Part shown: positions 7,438 through 15,803 of the stretch, piece by piece
Layout: every line of letters starts with the position of its first letter
Position numbering within the stretch: the first letter of the stretch is position 1
Assembly: GCA_004208945.1 (NCBI GenBank)
Contig: SGPE01000014.1
Span: 1-64,000, forward strand
Origin: Pseudoalteromonas sp. CO133X
GTDB taxonomy: Bacteria > Pseudomonadota > Gammaproteobacteria > Enterobacterales > Alteromonadaceae
Length of the DNA: 64,000 bases
Direction of reading: 5' to 3'
Position numbers and translations under genes: made by a program
Notes under the pieces: generated by a model
What the model saw: the letters and a program-made list of their open reading frames with translations, nothing else
Databases searched by the model: none
Told to the model about the DNA's origin: nothing

Positions 7438-8814
7438 TTACAAACCACCTTGGGTTAGTTTGGCAGGGTTAAGTAACTCGCTCAGTTCTTCGCGCGAAAT
7501 ATCAGTATGCTCTGCAGCAACATCAATAATTGGACGGCCTTCTTGGTAAGCTAATTTGGCAATTTTTGCTGCTTTGCTATAGCCGATCACCGGATTGAGC
7601 GCGGTAACTAGGATAGGGTTTTTCGCGAGAGCTTTATCAACATTGCTTTGGTTTACTTTAAAGCTAGCAATCGCTTTGTCCGCAAGAGCTTCACTGCTAT
7701 TGGCAAGCAGTTCGATACTTTGCAGAATATTTAAGGCAATCACAGGTAGCATCACATTGAGCTCAAAGTTACCCGCTTGGCCAGCTACGGTTATGGTGGC
7801 ATCATTACCAATTACTTGTGCGCTGACCATAGCCGCAGCTTCTGGGATCACAGGGTTTACTTTACCTGGCATAATTGAAGAACCTGGCTGTAAGGCTTCA
7901 AGCTCAATTTCACCAAGACCTGCAAGTGGACCTGAGTTCATCCAGCGTAAGTCATTGGCTATTTTCATTTGTGCTACTGCCAAAACTTTGAGTTGACCTG
8001 AAAGCGCAACAATGGCGTCTTGTGACCCTATGTTATAAAAAAAGTTTTTGCTAGGGCTAAAGCGAATTCCTACATTCTCACTTAAATGCTGACAAAATTC
8101 ACTGGCAAATGCTGGGTCGGCATTAATGCCGGTACCAACGGCTGTACCACCTTGCGCAAGCTCACAAACTCGTTCGAGTGTTTGGCGAATGCCAGCCATT
8201 GCATGATCCACTTGTAACTGCCATGCAGCGAGTGTTTGTGCAAAACTCACAGGCATAGCGTCCATTAAGTGAGTACGGCCGGTCTTAACGATATGGCCCA
8301 CTTCGGCTTGTTTATTTTGTAGACTTTGACTGAGCCTATCGAGTTTAGGAAACAGTTCATAAATGATGTTAATGGCGCTGCTTACTGCAATAGCCGTAGG
8401 GATCACATCATTTGAGCTTTGTCCCATATTCACATCATCGTTGGGGTGAATAGTCTCGCCTGCTAATTCACTGGCTAGTGTGGCAATCACTTCATTAGCA
8501 TTCATATTTGAGCTTGTGCCTGAACCTGTTTGGAATACATCAACAGGAAACTCTGAAAAATGTTTACCGTCGATAATCGCTTGGCATGCTTGCTCAATGG
8601 CTTTGGCTTTACCTTGGCTTAAATGGCCTAATGCTGCGTTACTTTGTGCAGCGGCTTGCTTAATGTACGCGAGGGCGGTGATAAATTGTTTAGGCATGGC
8701 TAAGCCACTAATTTTAAAGTTGTTGATAGCGCGTTGCGTTTGAGCTTGATACAAAGCATTGGCAGGGACTTGTAATTCACCCATGCTATCAGATTCGGTT
8801 CTAAATTGGCTCAT
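7438..8814 (-). CDS. fumC: Class II fumarate hydratase (iron-independent fumarase)
   Basis: 458 aa, full length for the family. Visible motifs: G-S-G-T-S-S-N-M-N-A-N-E near residue 100, T-G-R-T-H-L-M-D-A near residue 180, and the fumarase/aspartase signature G-S-S-I-M-P-G-K-V-N-P near residue 315. It interconverts fumarate and malate in the TCA cycle without an iron-sulfur cluster. The ATG giving M-S-Q-F-R-T is chosen because AGGAG lies 5 nt upstream; a GTG two codons earlier overlaps that site. It lies 8 bp downstream of the fagA-like gene and under the same Fur box, which fits a role as the iron-sparing fumarase. Confidence 0.96.
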   Translation of the reverse strand: MSQFRTESDSMGELQVPANALYQAQTQRAINNFKISGLAMPKQFITALAYIKQAAAQSNAALGHLSQGKAKAIEQACQAIIDGKHFSEFPVDVFQTGSGTSSNMNANEVIATLASELAGETIHPNDDVNMGQSSNDVIPTAIAVSSAINIIYELFPKLDRLSQSLQNKQAEVGHIVKTGRTHLMDAMPVSFAQTLAAWQLQVDHAMAGIRQTLERVCELAQGGTAVGTGINADPAFASEFCQHLSENVGIRFSPSKNFFYNIGSQDAIVALSGQLKVLAVAQMKIANDLRWMNSGPLAGLGEIELEALQPGSSIMPGKVNPVIPEAAAMVSAQVIGNDATITVAGQAGNFELNVMLPVIALNILQSIELLANSSEALADKAIASFKVNQSNVDKALAKNPILVTALNPVIGYSKAAKIAKLAYQEGRPIIDVAAEHTDISREELSELLNPAKLTQGGL

Positions 8815-8822
8815 AAACACTC

Positions 8823-9188
8823 CTAAATCGGGTTAAATTCTTGGCTGAGAAGGCACGCTTCTCGCTCCAAACTGAAATACTTTTCAATACAGTTATGAGT
8901 TTTGTAGTAACGCTTTAGTGCAAGTTGCGGCTTGTAAAGCTGAGCTAAACATTGTTTACGAATTGCATTATGTATTAATGAATCACACATTTTTTCAAGT
9001 AGCTCATGAAAGGTACGTCTTAAATAAAGCTCTTGTAAAATAAAATTGTGGTGCTTTTCGTAATAGCGTGCAACGTTTAAGCCCGCTTCAACATAGTTAG
9101 CAACAAGTGCTGGGGCGTGTAACCCAGGTCTTTGGCAAACACATTTCATTTGCCATTGATAATGGAGCATAGCATTGTGAGTGTGCAT
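8823..9188 (-). CDS. fagA: FagA-like protein (Fur-associated gene upstream of fumC)
   Basis: 121 aa from the ATG giving M-H-T-H-N-A-M. Earlier in-frame codons lie within the -10 box/Fur box and cannot be used if transcription starts there. The protein is rich in His, Cys, Tyr and Arg with no membrane segment: C-x-C-Q-R-P-G-L-H-A-P near the N terminus, then Y-V-E-A-G-L-N-V-A-R-Y-Y and R-R-T-F-H-E-L-L-E. The layout and its place between a Fur box and fumC match FagA of the Pseudomonas fagA-fumC-sodA operon. Molecular function unknown; expected to be induced by iron starvation. Later Met codons (9170, 9149) are possible starts, since no strong ribosome binding site is seen. Confidence 0.68.
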   Translation of the reverse strand: MHTHNAMLHYQWQMKCVCQRPGLHAPALVANYVEAGLNVARYYEKHHNFILQELYLRRTFHELLEKMCDSLIHNAIRKQCLAQLYKPQLALKRYYKTHNCIEKYFSLEREACLLSQEFNPI

Positions 9189-9190
9189 AG

Positions 9191-9248
9191 AAAACCGATT
9201 AACTGTAATGATAATTGTTATCATTACAGTTAATCGGTTTTAGTGCAA
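9191..9248 (-). promoter_or_regulatory. Fur box and promoter of fagA-fumC inside a perfect 51-bp palindrome
   Basis: Positions 9191-9214 (AAAACCGATTAACTG...ATAA) and 9218-9241 are exact reverse complements: 24-bp arms around a 3-nt centre. The central AATGATAATTGTTATCATT closely matches the Fur consensus GATAATGATAATCATTATC. On the minus strand TTGCAC (9243-9248) and TAATGA (9221-9226) form a promoter with 16-bp spacing, the -10 lying inside the Fur box, so Fur-Fe(II) should block RNA polymerase. Confidence 0.88.
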
Positions 9249-9293
9249 GTTTTATGTAGAGTTATAAAGCTTGAAGTGACTAACTGTTTTGGT

Positions 9294-9488
9294 TTAATTG
9301 TAACCAAGAATAAAAATCTGGTCTGTTTCATGTTTTTTCGGCGCCTGTACATTTTCTTTATTACATTGAGAAAGAAGATCAATTACAGTTGCTCTGTCAT
9401 CACAACTTGTTAAGGCGGCTTTTTCGCTTTCTGCTCGCTCACTGGCGGCAAGTGCTGCATCTACAGCGGTGTAGGGTGAAATATACAT
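9294..9488 (-). CDS. Small hypothetical protein
   Basis: 64 aa. Supported by a good ribosome binding site (GGAG, 8 nt before the ATG). Residues ~8-25 are Ala/Glu-rich and probably helical, followed by a Cys-Asp-Asp turn and a second Cys about 14 residues later. No signal peptide, membrane segment or known domain. It has its own upstream region and ends before the fagA promoter, whose direction it shares; read-through into fagA is possible but unproven. Confidence 0.6.
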   Translation of the reverse strand: MYISPYTAVDAALAASERAESEKAALTSCDDRATVIDLLSQCNKENVQAPKKHETDQIFILGYN

Positions 9489-9596
9489 AATGTATCTCCA
9501 GTTGGTTAATTCATAGAATAAATAGCATAAGCTGTACCAGTCTTTATAAAAGCCCTTAACCCAATGAAAATATTGAATTTATAATTTTAAGCTATA

Positions 9597-9625
9597 AATT
9601 ACCCGCGACTTTACGGGTTATTTTT
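9597..9625 (+). terminator. Orphan terminator-like hairpin upstream of the DUF938 gene
   Basis: ACCCG (9601-9605) pairs with CGGGT (9614-9618), extended by A/T pairs, and a T5 run follows (9621-9625). No plus-strand gene ends upstream for about 3 kb. It may terminate a short unannotated transcript or act as a leader attenuator of the next gene. The stem is short. Confidence 0.35.
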
Positions 9626-9671
9626 GCTTTACTGTTGTGCACTGATTACCAAACATGGTGCACTAATTTGT

Positions 9672-10262
9672 ATGGATAAACCCTTCTCTCAAGCCTGTGA
9701 AAACAACAAATTACCTATTTTAAACGTATTAGAAGCGTTCTTTTGTGATGTGACGGATGTATTAGAGGTCGGCTCAGGTACTGGGCAACATAGTGTGCAT
9801 TTTGCAACGCATTTAGCACATTTACAGTGGCATTGTAGTGATCGCGAGGTTAATCACCCTGGGATTTTACAGTGGCATCAAGAAGCTGCACTAACGAATT
9901 TGCATGCGCCACTCACACTCGACCTTAATAACCCTTGGCCGGTTGAAACTGTGAATGCTATTTTTACGGCGAATACAATGCACATAATTAGCTGGCCACT
10001 GGTAGAGCGTTTTTTCCAAGGTGTAGCAAAGCATTTAGCGCCTAAAGGTAAATTATGTATTTATGGACCATTTAAGTACCAAGGTAAGTATACCAGTGCC
10101 AGTAATGCAGAATTCGATGCTTTTTTAAAACAGCAAGATGCCAATAGTGCAATTCGTGATTTTGAAGCGATTTGCCAACTTGCAGAGCAAACTGGCTTAT
10201 CCTTTGTTGAAGATGTGCAAATGCCAGCGAATAACCAATTATTGCTGTTTAAAAGGCAGTAA
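9672..10262 (+). CDS. DUF938 family protein, SAM-methyltransferase-like
   Basis: 196 aa from the ATG giving M-D-K-P-F-S-Q-A-C-E-N-N-K; an upstream TTG would add 16 unlikely residues. A class I methyltransferase-like SAM loop V-L-E-V-G-S-G-T-G-Q-H lies near residue 33, an acidic end of beta-2 (C-S-D-R-E) near residue 60, and N-T-M-H-I-I-S-W near residue 110, all typical of DUF938. Substrate unknown. It converges with the DUF482 gene and overlaps it by 24 bp. Confidence 0.88.
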   Translation: MDKPFSQACENNKLPILNVLEAFFCDVTDVLEVGSGTGQHSVHFATHLAHLQWHCSDREVNHPGILQWHQEAALTNLHAPLTLDLNNPWPVETVNAIFTANTMHIISWPLVERFFQGVAKHLAPKGKLCIYGPFKYQGKYTSASNAEFDAFLKQQDANSAIRDFEAICQLAEQTGLSFVEDVQMPANNQLLLFKRQ

Positions 10263-11378
10263 GCTTTCGCATTGGGCTTTATAGAGCGCCATATGTTGGC
10301 GTTCTCTAGTAATAAAATCACTAACGGCTGCTGCAAACTCACCGTGCTGAATATGATGCAGTGAATAAGTATTTACGGGCTTAAAGCCACGACTTATTTT
10401 ATGCTCACCTTGCGCGCCAGAGTGAAACTGTTTAAGTTTGTTGGCAATACAGTACTCAATGCCTTGGTAATAGCAAAGCTCAAAGTGCAAACTATCGAGC
10501 TCATAATTTGTTCCCCAGTAACGACCATATAAACAGTTCTGATCTTTAAAACTGAGCGTGGCGGCAATCACCTCGCCTTGATACTTAGCGAACATTAACA
10601 CCAGTTTTTCGGTCATGCTTTGCTGTAATAACTCAAAAAAGGCGGTATTCAAGTAACCATTGTGGCCAGAGCGTTTTAAATAGGTTTGTCGGTAAAAGTG
10701 ACTAAATTGCTGCATGTGTTGTTTGCAGATGTCAGCACCTTCAAGCCATTCTATAGTTATTTGCTGTTCACTGATTTTACCACGTTCTTTTTTAATTGAT
10801 TTACGCTTTCTTGCGGTGAGTGAAGCTAAAAAGTCATCAAAGCAATGATAGCCTTCGTTAAACCACTGAAACTGCACGCCCTGACGTTGCATTACGGTGT
10901 CGCTAGTTAACGCATTGGCTTGCTGTTGATGGCAAAAGTTTATATGCCACCCTGACCAGCCTAACTGCGCTGCTGTTGCTGTGAGTACATTATTAATATA
11001 GGCATAGACATCAGCGGGGTCAGTATCGTTGGTACCAATTCTTTGTCCTGCAATTGGGGTAAATGGCACGCCACACAGCCATTTAGGATAGTAATCTAGG
11101 CCATGTTGTTGATAGGCTTCAGCCCAAGCCCAGTCAAATACATATTCACCATAAGAGTGATGTTTTAGATACCCGGGTAGTAAGGCAATGACCTGTTCTT
11201 TCTGGTAAATTGCCAAATGCATGGGTTGCCAGCCAGACTCTTCACTAACACAACCACTTTGCTCTAGGGCAGCTAGAAATGCGTGATTCGTAAAGGGTGT
11301 ATCATCAAAAAATGACTGCCAAAGAGCGGCATCAATCTCGCTTATTTGATTAAACCAGCGGTGGCTAAATTCACTCAT
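10239..11378 (-). CDS. GNAT/FemAB-like acyltransferase (DUF482 family)
   Basis: 379 aa, no signal peptide. It shows features of the DUF482/FemAB-like family: an N-terminal segment F-T-N-H-A-F-L-A-A-L-E-Q-S-G-C, a V-P-F-T-P-I-A-G-Q-R block near residue 105, R-K-R-K-S-I-K-K-E-R near residue 190, and R-Y-W-G near residue 280 followed by C-Y-Y-Q-G-I-E-Y-C-I. These are two-GNAT-fold proteins annotated as peptidoglycan-related or N-acetyltransferases, without a proven substrate. The start overlaps the stop of the hydrolase gene upstream by 4 bp (ATGA), so the two are coupled. Confidence 0.87.
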   Translation of the reverse strand: MSEFSHRWFNQISEIDAALWQSFFDDTPFTNHAFLAALEQSGCVSEESGWQPMHLAIYQKEQVIALLPGYLKHHSYGEYVFDWAWAEAYQQHGLDYYPKWLCGVPFTPIAGQRIGTNDTDPADVYAYINNVLTATAAQLGWSGWHINFCHQQQANALTSDTVMQRQGVQFQWFNEGYHCFDDFLASLTARKRKSIKKERGKISEQQITIEWLEGADICKQHMQQFSHFYRQTYLKRSGHNGYLNTAFFELLQQSMTEKLVLMFAKYQGEVIAATLSFKDQNCLYGRYWGTNYELDSLHFELCYYQGIEYCIANKLKQFHSGAQGEHKISRGFKPVNTYSLHHIQHGEFAAAVSDFITRERQHMALYKAQCESLLPFKQQ

Positions 11379-12742
11379 CGCGCAGCCGATTCAATATCGT
11401 TGATAAAGTCGTTGATATGCATAGCGAGCTTATCGAAATAGGGATTAAAAGTAAGCCGTGCAAAGGGTTTATGTTTTGCTAAATTGGCCTCTGTGCGCTC
11501 TCCGAAAACAATATTTTCCTGAAACTTACAGGCTTTATACAAGGTGTCATCATCTAAATAGCTGCCACAATTACGATAATAGGCGTGCTGACCGTAATAA
11601 GGATTACTAGGTTTATTAACGATGCCTATGTGTGACATACCTTGTATTTTTTTACAGGTATCGTTGTCGCAATCATCACGAATAATTTTGTAATCAGTCG
11701 GAAAGTTAGTTGGGATATTGCTATCGTCGCCATAATAAATGAGGCGATCTAATTTATTATTTATGCGCTTTTTAGGATCATGTAAAGCGGCCAGAAGTTT
11801 GAAAGTAACTTGGTTATCAATAGTGGTATCAATATCACTAAAGGTAGTGAATAACGCGATATTTGGTAACTGACGCGGTGCAAGTTCATCAATATTGATA
11901 CGACTCATGGCTTGATGACTTGCTGTTGCAGCACTAAAGGGGAATGACTCATATTTTGCGAAGTCGAGATCAGCATCTTTATCAATCCAGTTGACAAAAG
12001 GTATAGCGTCAATCCATTTGGCTAGCCAACCATTTTTATTATGGGGTTCTGTGGCTGGAGAAAATAGCATCGCTGCTAAAATTTTTTCATTGGTAGGGCC
12101 TTGCGTTAAATAATCAATCACCAGTGCTGCCCCTGTTGAGTAACCTCCTAATATGACCTGATCAAAGTCTTTCAATGTACGCTCTATAGCGTAGGTGCTG
12201 GCTGTTCGCCAGTCATCGGCATCTATGTCTCTAAGTGCTGCAGGCGCAGTACCGTGACCTGGCAAGAGGATAGTGCGTACCGTATAACCTTGTTGGTAAT
12301 AGACCTGTGCAAGGTCATGGTAGGTAAAGGGAGAATCGGTTAAACCATGAATCAATAGTACCGCCTTACGGCTATTGCCATGCTTTAGCTCAAACGGGCT
12401 TATTAAGTCGGCAATAGTGGCATTTTCGGGTCGCGAACCTTGTGCAACCAGTTGTTGATAGGTGTCGGTATAAACAGGGCATGGCAAGTTTGCGCGTGGG
12501 TTTTCGCTGCTAATTTGTAAATAAGCTGCGGTTAAGTAGTCACTAAATGCCTGCTCGGTATTAAAGCTAAAAGTACTTTGTGTTCGAGGTAGCGGTTCTC
12601 TAAATAGCCCTTCGCGCTTACTTTTCATCATCAGTGCTTGGTCTTCAAGCTGAGTAAGGCAGGTTTGTTGCTGTGCCATTAATGGGCTGCTAAATAGTCC
12701 ACAGATGGCCAAAGAGATAGCAACTAAGGTGATGAATTTCAT
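11375..12742 (-). CDS. Secreted alpha/beta hydrolase (lysophospholipase/serine aminopeptidase-like)
   Basis: 455 aa with a Sec signal peptide cut after A-M-A (~residue 23). The alpha/beta-hydrolase fold shows an oxyanion segment L-L-I-H-G-L-T-D-S-P near residue 130 and nucleophile elbow G-G-Y-S-T-G-A-A near residue 197; a late Asp and the G-M-S-H-I-G segment near residue 367 probably complete the triad. Residues 1-110 and the C-terminal ~80 are additional; several Cys in the C-terminal half suggest disulfides. It probably cleaves a lipid or ester in the periplasm or outside; substrate unknown. It is the first gene of a two-gene unit with the DUF482 acyltransferase. Confidence 0.85.
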   Translation of the reverse strand: MKFITLVAISLAICGLFSSPLMAQQQTCLTQLEDQALMMKSKREGLFREPLPRTQSTFSFNTEQAFSDYLTAAYLQISSENPRANLPCPVYTDTYQQLVAQGSRPENATIADLISPFELKHGNSRKAVLLIHGLTDSPFTYHDLAQVYYQQGYTVRTILLPGHGTAPAALRDIDADDWRTASTYAIERTLKDFDQVILGGYSTGAALVIDYLTQGPTNEKILAAMLFSPATEPHNKNGWLAKWIDAIPFVNWIDKDADLDFAKYESFPFSAATASHQAMSRINIDELAPRQLPNIALFTTFSDIDTTIDNQVTFKLLAALHDPKKRINNKLDRLIYYGDDSNIPTNFPTDYKIIRDDCDNDTCKKIQGMSHIGIVNKPSNPYYGQHAYYRNCGSYLDDDTLYKACKFQENIVFGERTEANLAKHKPFARLTFNPYFDKLAMHINDFINDIESAAR

Positions 12743-12809
12743 ATTTTAAGCGTCCTTCTAAAGCTTTTTTTAGCTTATCGAGTTATGTTTTATTTGCAAG
12801 CAAGCTGCG

Positions 12810-13271
12810 TCAAGCGAGCGGTAAATGGCGCTTGGTAAATGCTTGTTTTAATACCACCGTCGACTCGATATTAGCGATGCAGTTAATACTGCCTAATTTA
12901 TGTTTCACAAAGCTTTCATAGCTTTCTAAATCAGCAGCAATAATCTTGAGTAGATAATCATAACTACCTGAAATAACAGAACACTCAAGTACATGTTCAA
13001 GCTTCTCAACTTGTTGTTCAAATTGCTCAGCAGCAGCAACTGAGTTTTGGTTTAAGCGAACAAAGGCGTACACAGAGACATTTAAATCAACCGCTTTAGG
13101 ATTGATGGCAGCATGGTAACCACTGATCACATTTGCTGATTCGAGCTTTTTAATGCGGCGTAGGCAAGGGGTATCTGACAGGCTAACCGAGTGTGCAAGC
13201 TCTGAGACAGAAGTTCTCGCATTATCTTGTAGCGCATTAAGTAATTGTTGGTCTTTTTTGTCTAATTTCAT
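12810..13271 (-). CDS. Lrp/AsnC family transcriptional regulator (KynR-like by context)
   Basis: 153 aa from M-K-L-D-K-K-D, the usual start of this family; a GTG seven codons upstream is the alternative. Residues ~4-55 form the AsnC-type helix-turn-helix (L-L-N-A-L-Q-D-N-A-R then L-S-D-T-P-C-L-R-R-I-K-K-L), and residues ~65-145 the RAM ligand-sensing domain. It is divergent from the PrnB-like/kynureninase-like pair with about 110 bp between. In Pseudomonas an Lrp-type regulator, KynR, controls the kynurenine genes from a similar divergent position, so a tryptophan-pathway ligand is likely (inference). Confidence 0.93.
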   Translation of the reverse strand: MKLDKKDQQLLNALQDNARTSVSELAHSVSLSDTPCLRRIKKLESANVISGYHAAINPKAVDLNVSVYAFVRLNQNSVAAAEQFEQQVEKLEHVLECSVISGSYDYLLKIIAADLESYESFVKHKLGSINCIANIESTVVLKQAFTKRHLPLA

Positions 13272-13384
13272 TTTTATTTGAGTGATTTTCACTAATCTAG
13301 ATGGATTCTAGTCTATATTTTGGCGATTAGCACTCATTGAACTCTGTTAACATTATCGCAATATAATTATTTTGGAGTGAGCCT

Positions 13385-14554
13385 GTGACTGAGAACACCA
13401 AGGCATTTGATAGCTGGCTTCGCACCCGTTTTGTTGAGATCAACAGCGAATTAGAAAAACTATATTGGCAACAAGACGATAAAGCGAATGTAGAGGGTGT
13501 CGGTGAGCACTTAAAGCATCAATTAGAGCAAGAAGGTAATGAGCATATTCGCACCTTACTTGCAGAGGGTAATACTGATGAAGGCTTTGATAACGCCTTT
13601 GACTTGTTAGGTAATGTTGGTTTGTATATGGCGGCATGCCGTCGACATGAGATAACAGAGCCTTCTCGTGAAACAAGTTCACCGCTTGTTGAAGCTTCTG
13701 CGCTGGCAATGCACATTGGTGCATCAATTGGTGTAACCCCGCGTTTTGCTACGGCGCATTTAACCACCCACAATAAAGCGGTTGATGGTGTGTATAAGCG
13801 CTTTACTGACCTTGAAGATGAGAAAATCTTTATCGATTACAATACCAAGGGTATTTTAGCGTATAAGCGTGCGGCGGATGCTTTATTAAAAATTCAGCCG
13901 TTAGGAATATCGCATCCTATCACGGCAGATTTACTTGCAGTGGCAAAACAAGCGCTGCTTGATGTGATTGAGTCGAATAATGCGCTATACAACAAGCTCG
14001 ATACAGACCGCTTTTTCTATTGTGTAAGGCCGTATTACAAGCCGTATCGAGTAGGTAAAGAGATATATCGTGGCGCGAATGCTGGTGATTTTGCGGGCAT
14101 TAATGTCATCGATTTATTGCTTGGGCTTTGTTTTGCCAATGAACCTAGCTACTCGCAAATGCTGGTGGATAAATTCTTGTATATGATGCCTGAAGATCAG
14201 CAGATTCTGCGCGAAAGCATGCGTATGACAAGTATTATGGATGACTTTTTAGCGGCAGAAGCTGAGCGCGATAGCGAATGGCTACAAACTAACTTAAAAC
14301 TGTTTATTCAAGTGTGTAAATTGCATGGTGATACTGCGATTGGCCACCATAATCAATTGGTCAGTAAATACATTGCGCAACCTTCACAGCAAATGCAGCA
14401 ACAACATATGGATAAAGTCACAGCCAGTGGGCCGCCTTTGCATGTGTTACTAAACTCACTAGAGCAGTTGCGTGATCGCCGTGCGGCAGCAAAGCGGGAT
14501 GATATTCGCACTCGGTTTGATGATTTAACTAAGTTAAAACAGTGGATTAAGTAA
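13385..14554 (+). CDS. DUF1864 / PrnB-like protein (indoleamine-dioxygenase-like fold)
   Basis: 389 aa, GTG start with GGAG about 7 nt upstream. It resembles the DUF1864 family that includes PrnB, the heme enzyme of pyrrolnitrin synthesis that rearranges 7-chloro-tryptophan and shares the fold of tryptophan and indoleamine dioxygenases. Distinctive stretches are L-G-N-V-G-L-Y-M-A-A-C-R-R-H near residue 78, S-A-L-A-M-H-I-G-A-S near residue 105, and F-F-Y-C-V-R-P-Y-Y-K-P-Y-R-V-G near residue 213. No prn cluster partners are present, so pyrrolnitrin synthesis is unlikely. The next gene, a kynureninase-like enzyme, starts on its stop codon (TAATG), which points to tryptophan or kynurenine chemistry. 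The heme ligand cannot be assigned by eye. Confidence 0.82.
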   Translation: MTENTKAFDSWLRTRFVEINSELEKLYWQQDDKANVEGVGEHLKHQLEQEGNEHIRTLLAEGNTDEGFDNAFDLLGNVGLYMAACRRHEITEPSRETSSPLVEASALAMHIGASIGVTPRFATAHLTTHNKAVDGVYKRFTDLEDEKIFIDYNTKGILAYKRAADALLKIQPLGISHPITADLLAVAKQALLDVIESNNALYNKLDTDRFFYCVRPYYKPYRVGKEIYRGANAGDFAGINVIDLLLGLCFANEPSYSQMLVDKFLYMMPEDQQILRESMRMTSIMDDFLAAEAERDSEWLQTNLKLFIQVCKLHGDTAIGHHNQLVSKYIAQPSQQMQQQHMDKVTASGPPLHVLLNSLEQLRDRRAAAKRDDIRTRFDDLTKLKQWIK

Positions 14555-15681
14555 TGAACAAAAACGATTTTCTAATTCCACAAGGCAGCTATTTGCTTAA
14601 CCACTCTGTGGGGCGACCCTTAAAATCTGCTGAGCAGCATTTTCATCAGCAATTTTTTGCAGCTTGGCAAAATGAAAATAAAGAACCATGGCAACAGTGG
14701 CTGCAAGGTGTCGAGGCATTTACGAGTAGTCTCGCTAAATTATTTAACTCGCAAAGTGAGTTGTTTTGCCCACAGGTTAACTTATCGAGCGGTTTAACCA
14801 AGCTTTTGATGTCACACCCGCGACTTCAGCAAGAAAATTGCAAAGTGTTGATGGCCGAAAGTGACTTTCCAAGTATGGGTTTTGCAATGCAAAAAGCCCT
14901 ACCTGAAAGTGCTGAAATTGTGTTTATTGGTAAACATGAAGATTTAACAGATGTGCAGGTTTGGCAGTCATATTTAGCGAATAATAATATTGATTTAGTC
15001 TTCATTAGCCATGTTTATTCAAACACGGGTCAACAAGCGCCTATTCACGAGATTATAAATATAGCGAAGCAACACAACACATTGAGTTTACTTGATATTG
15101 CGCAGTCTGCGGGGATTTTAGAAGTCGACTTAACTAAGCTTGATGCCGATTTTATGTTGGGCTCGAGTGTAAAGTGGCTATGTGGTGGGCCTGGTGCTGC
15201 TTATTTGTGGGTTAACAGCAAACAGCTATCACTTTGTCAGCCACAAGATGTTGGCTGGTTTTCTCATCAAAATCCGTTTGAATTTGATATTAAGCACTTT
15301 GCTTATCATCAAACCGCGTTGCGCTTTTGGGGTGGTACCCCTTCAGTTGCACCTTATATCCTGGCTTCGCATAGTATTAATTACTTTGCAGAGCTTGGTA
15401 TCGAAAAAGTGCGCGCACATAACTTAGCAATGCTTGCCCAGTTTCATGATCAATTAGCTGATTATATGGGTTCACCAATACAGGCTGACAAATGCTCTGG
15501 AACGGCCATTATGCATTTTGGCGAGCAACAAGCGGCTGTTAAAGCTGCGCTTATTGCAGCGAATATTGCGGTTGATGAACGTCACTTAGGCTTAAGAGTC
15601 TCTGCTCATATTTACAATGATCAGCAGGATATAGATGCCTTTATTACGACTGTGAAAAGCGCTTTATACCAACGCGCTTAA
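14554..15681 (+). CDS. Kynureninase-like PLP-dependent enzyme (aminotransferase class V fold)
   Basis: 375 aa. Class V fold-type I motifs: L-N-H-S-V-G-R-P near residue 15 (cofactor and substrate loop), I-S-H-V-Y-S-N-T-G near residue 150, L-L-D-I-A-Q-S-A-G near residue 178 with the PLP-pyridine Asp, and G-S-S-V-K-W-L-C-G-G-P-G near residue 205 with the Schiff-base Lys. The L-N-H-S start and K-W-L-C-G-G-P-G block are those of kynureninases, although it is shorter than typical KynU. It may cleave kynurenine or a related amino acid to anthranilate and alanine. Coupled to the PrnB-like gene by a TAATG overlap. Confidence 0.85.
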   Translation: MNKNDFLIPQGSYLLNHSVGRPLKSAEQHFHQQFFAAWQNENKEPWQQWLQGVEAFTSSLAKLFNSQSELFCPQVNLSSGLTKLLMSHPRLQQENCKVLMAESDFPSMGFAMQKALPESAEIVFIGKHEDLTDVQVWQSYLANNNIDLVFISHVYSNTGQQAPIHEIINIAKQHNTLSLLDIAQSAGILEVDLTKLDADFMLGSSVKWLCGGPGAAYLWVNSKQLSLCQPQDVGWFSHQNPFEFDIKHFAYHQTALRFWGGTPSVAPYILASHSINYFAELGIEKVRAHNLAMLAQFHDQLADYMGSPIQADKCSGTAIMHFGEQQAAVKAALIAANIAVDERHLGLRVSAHIYNDQQDIDAFITTVKSALYQRA

Positions 15682-15701
15682 TTAAGTGAGCTCTTTTGAG
15701 G

Positions 15702-15726
15702 CAATAAAACCTTGTTGATAACAAGG
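15702..15726 (-). terminator. Intrinsic terminator of the metallo-hydrolase gene
   Basis: CCTTGTT / AACAAGG pair (7 bp, 3-nt loop). On the minus strand the stem runs into TTTTATT. It lies about 80 bp after the minus-strand gene stop and may also slow plus-strand read-through from the kynureninase-like gene. Confidence 0.5.
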
Positions 15727-15803
15727 CAAAAATTTCGTAGTTAAGTTGTTCTTAATGAAAAATTTTTAACGCAGGTAGCGACAGGTTTTATCCCTCAAAA
15801 TGA

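Noticed and set aside
9189..9224. Longer start for the FagA-like protein (ATG at 9224)
   Set aside because: That ATG lies inside the -10/Fur box, so it would be upstream of, or at, the transcription start.
13385..15681. Pyrrolnitrin biosynthesis from PrnB similarity
   Set aside because: No halogenases (PrnA, PrnC) or PrnD-like oxygenase are in the window; a kynureninase-like partner points to tryptophan catabolism instead.
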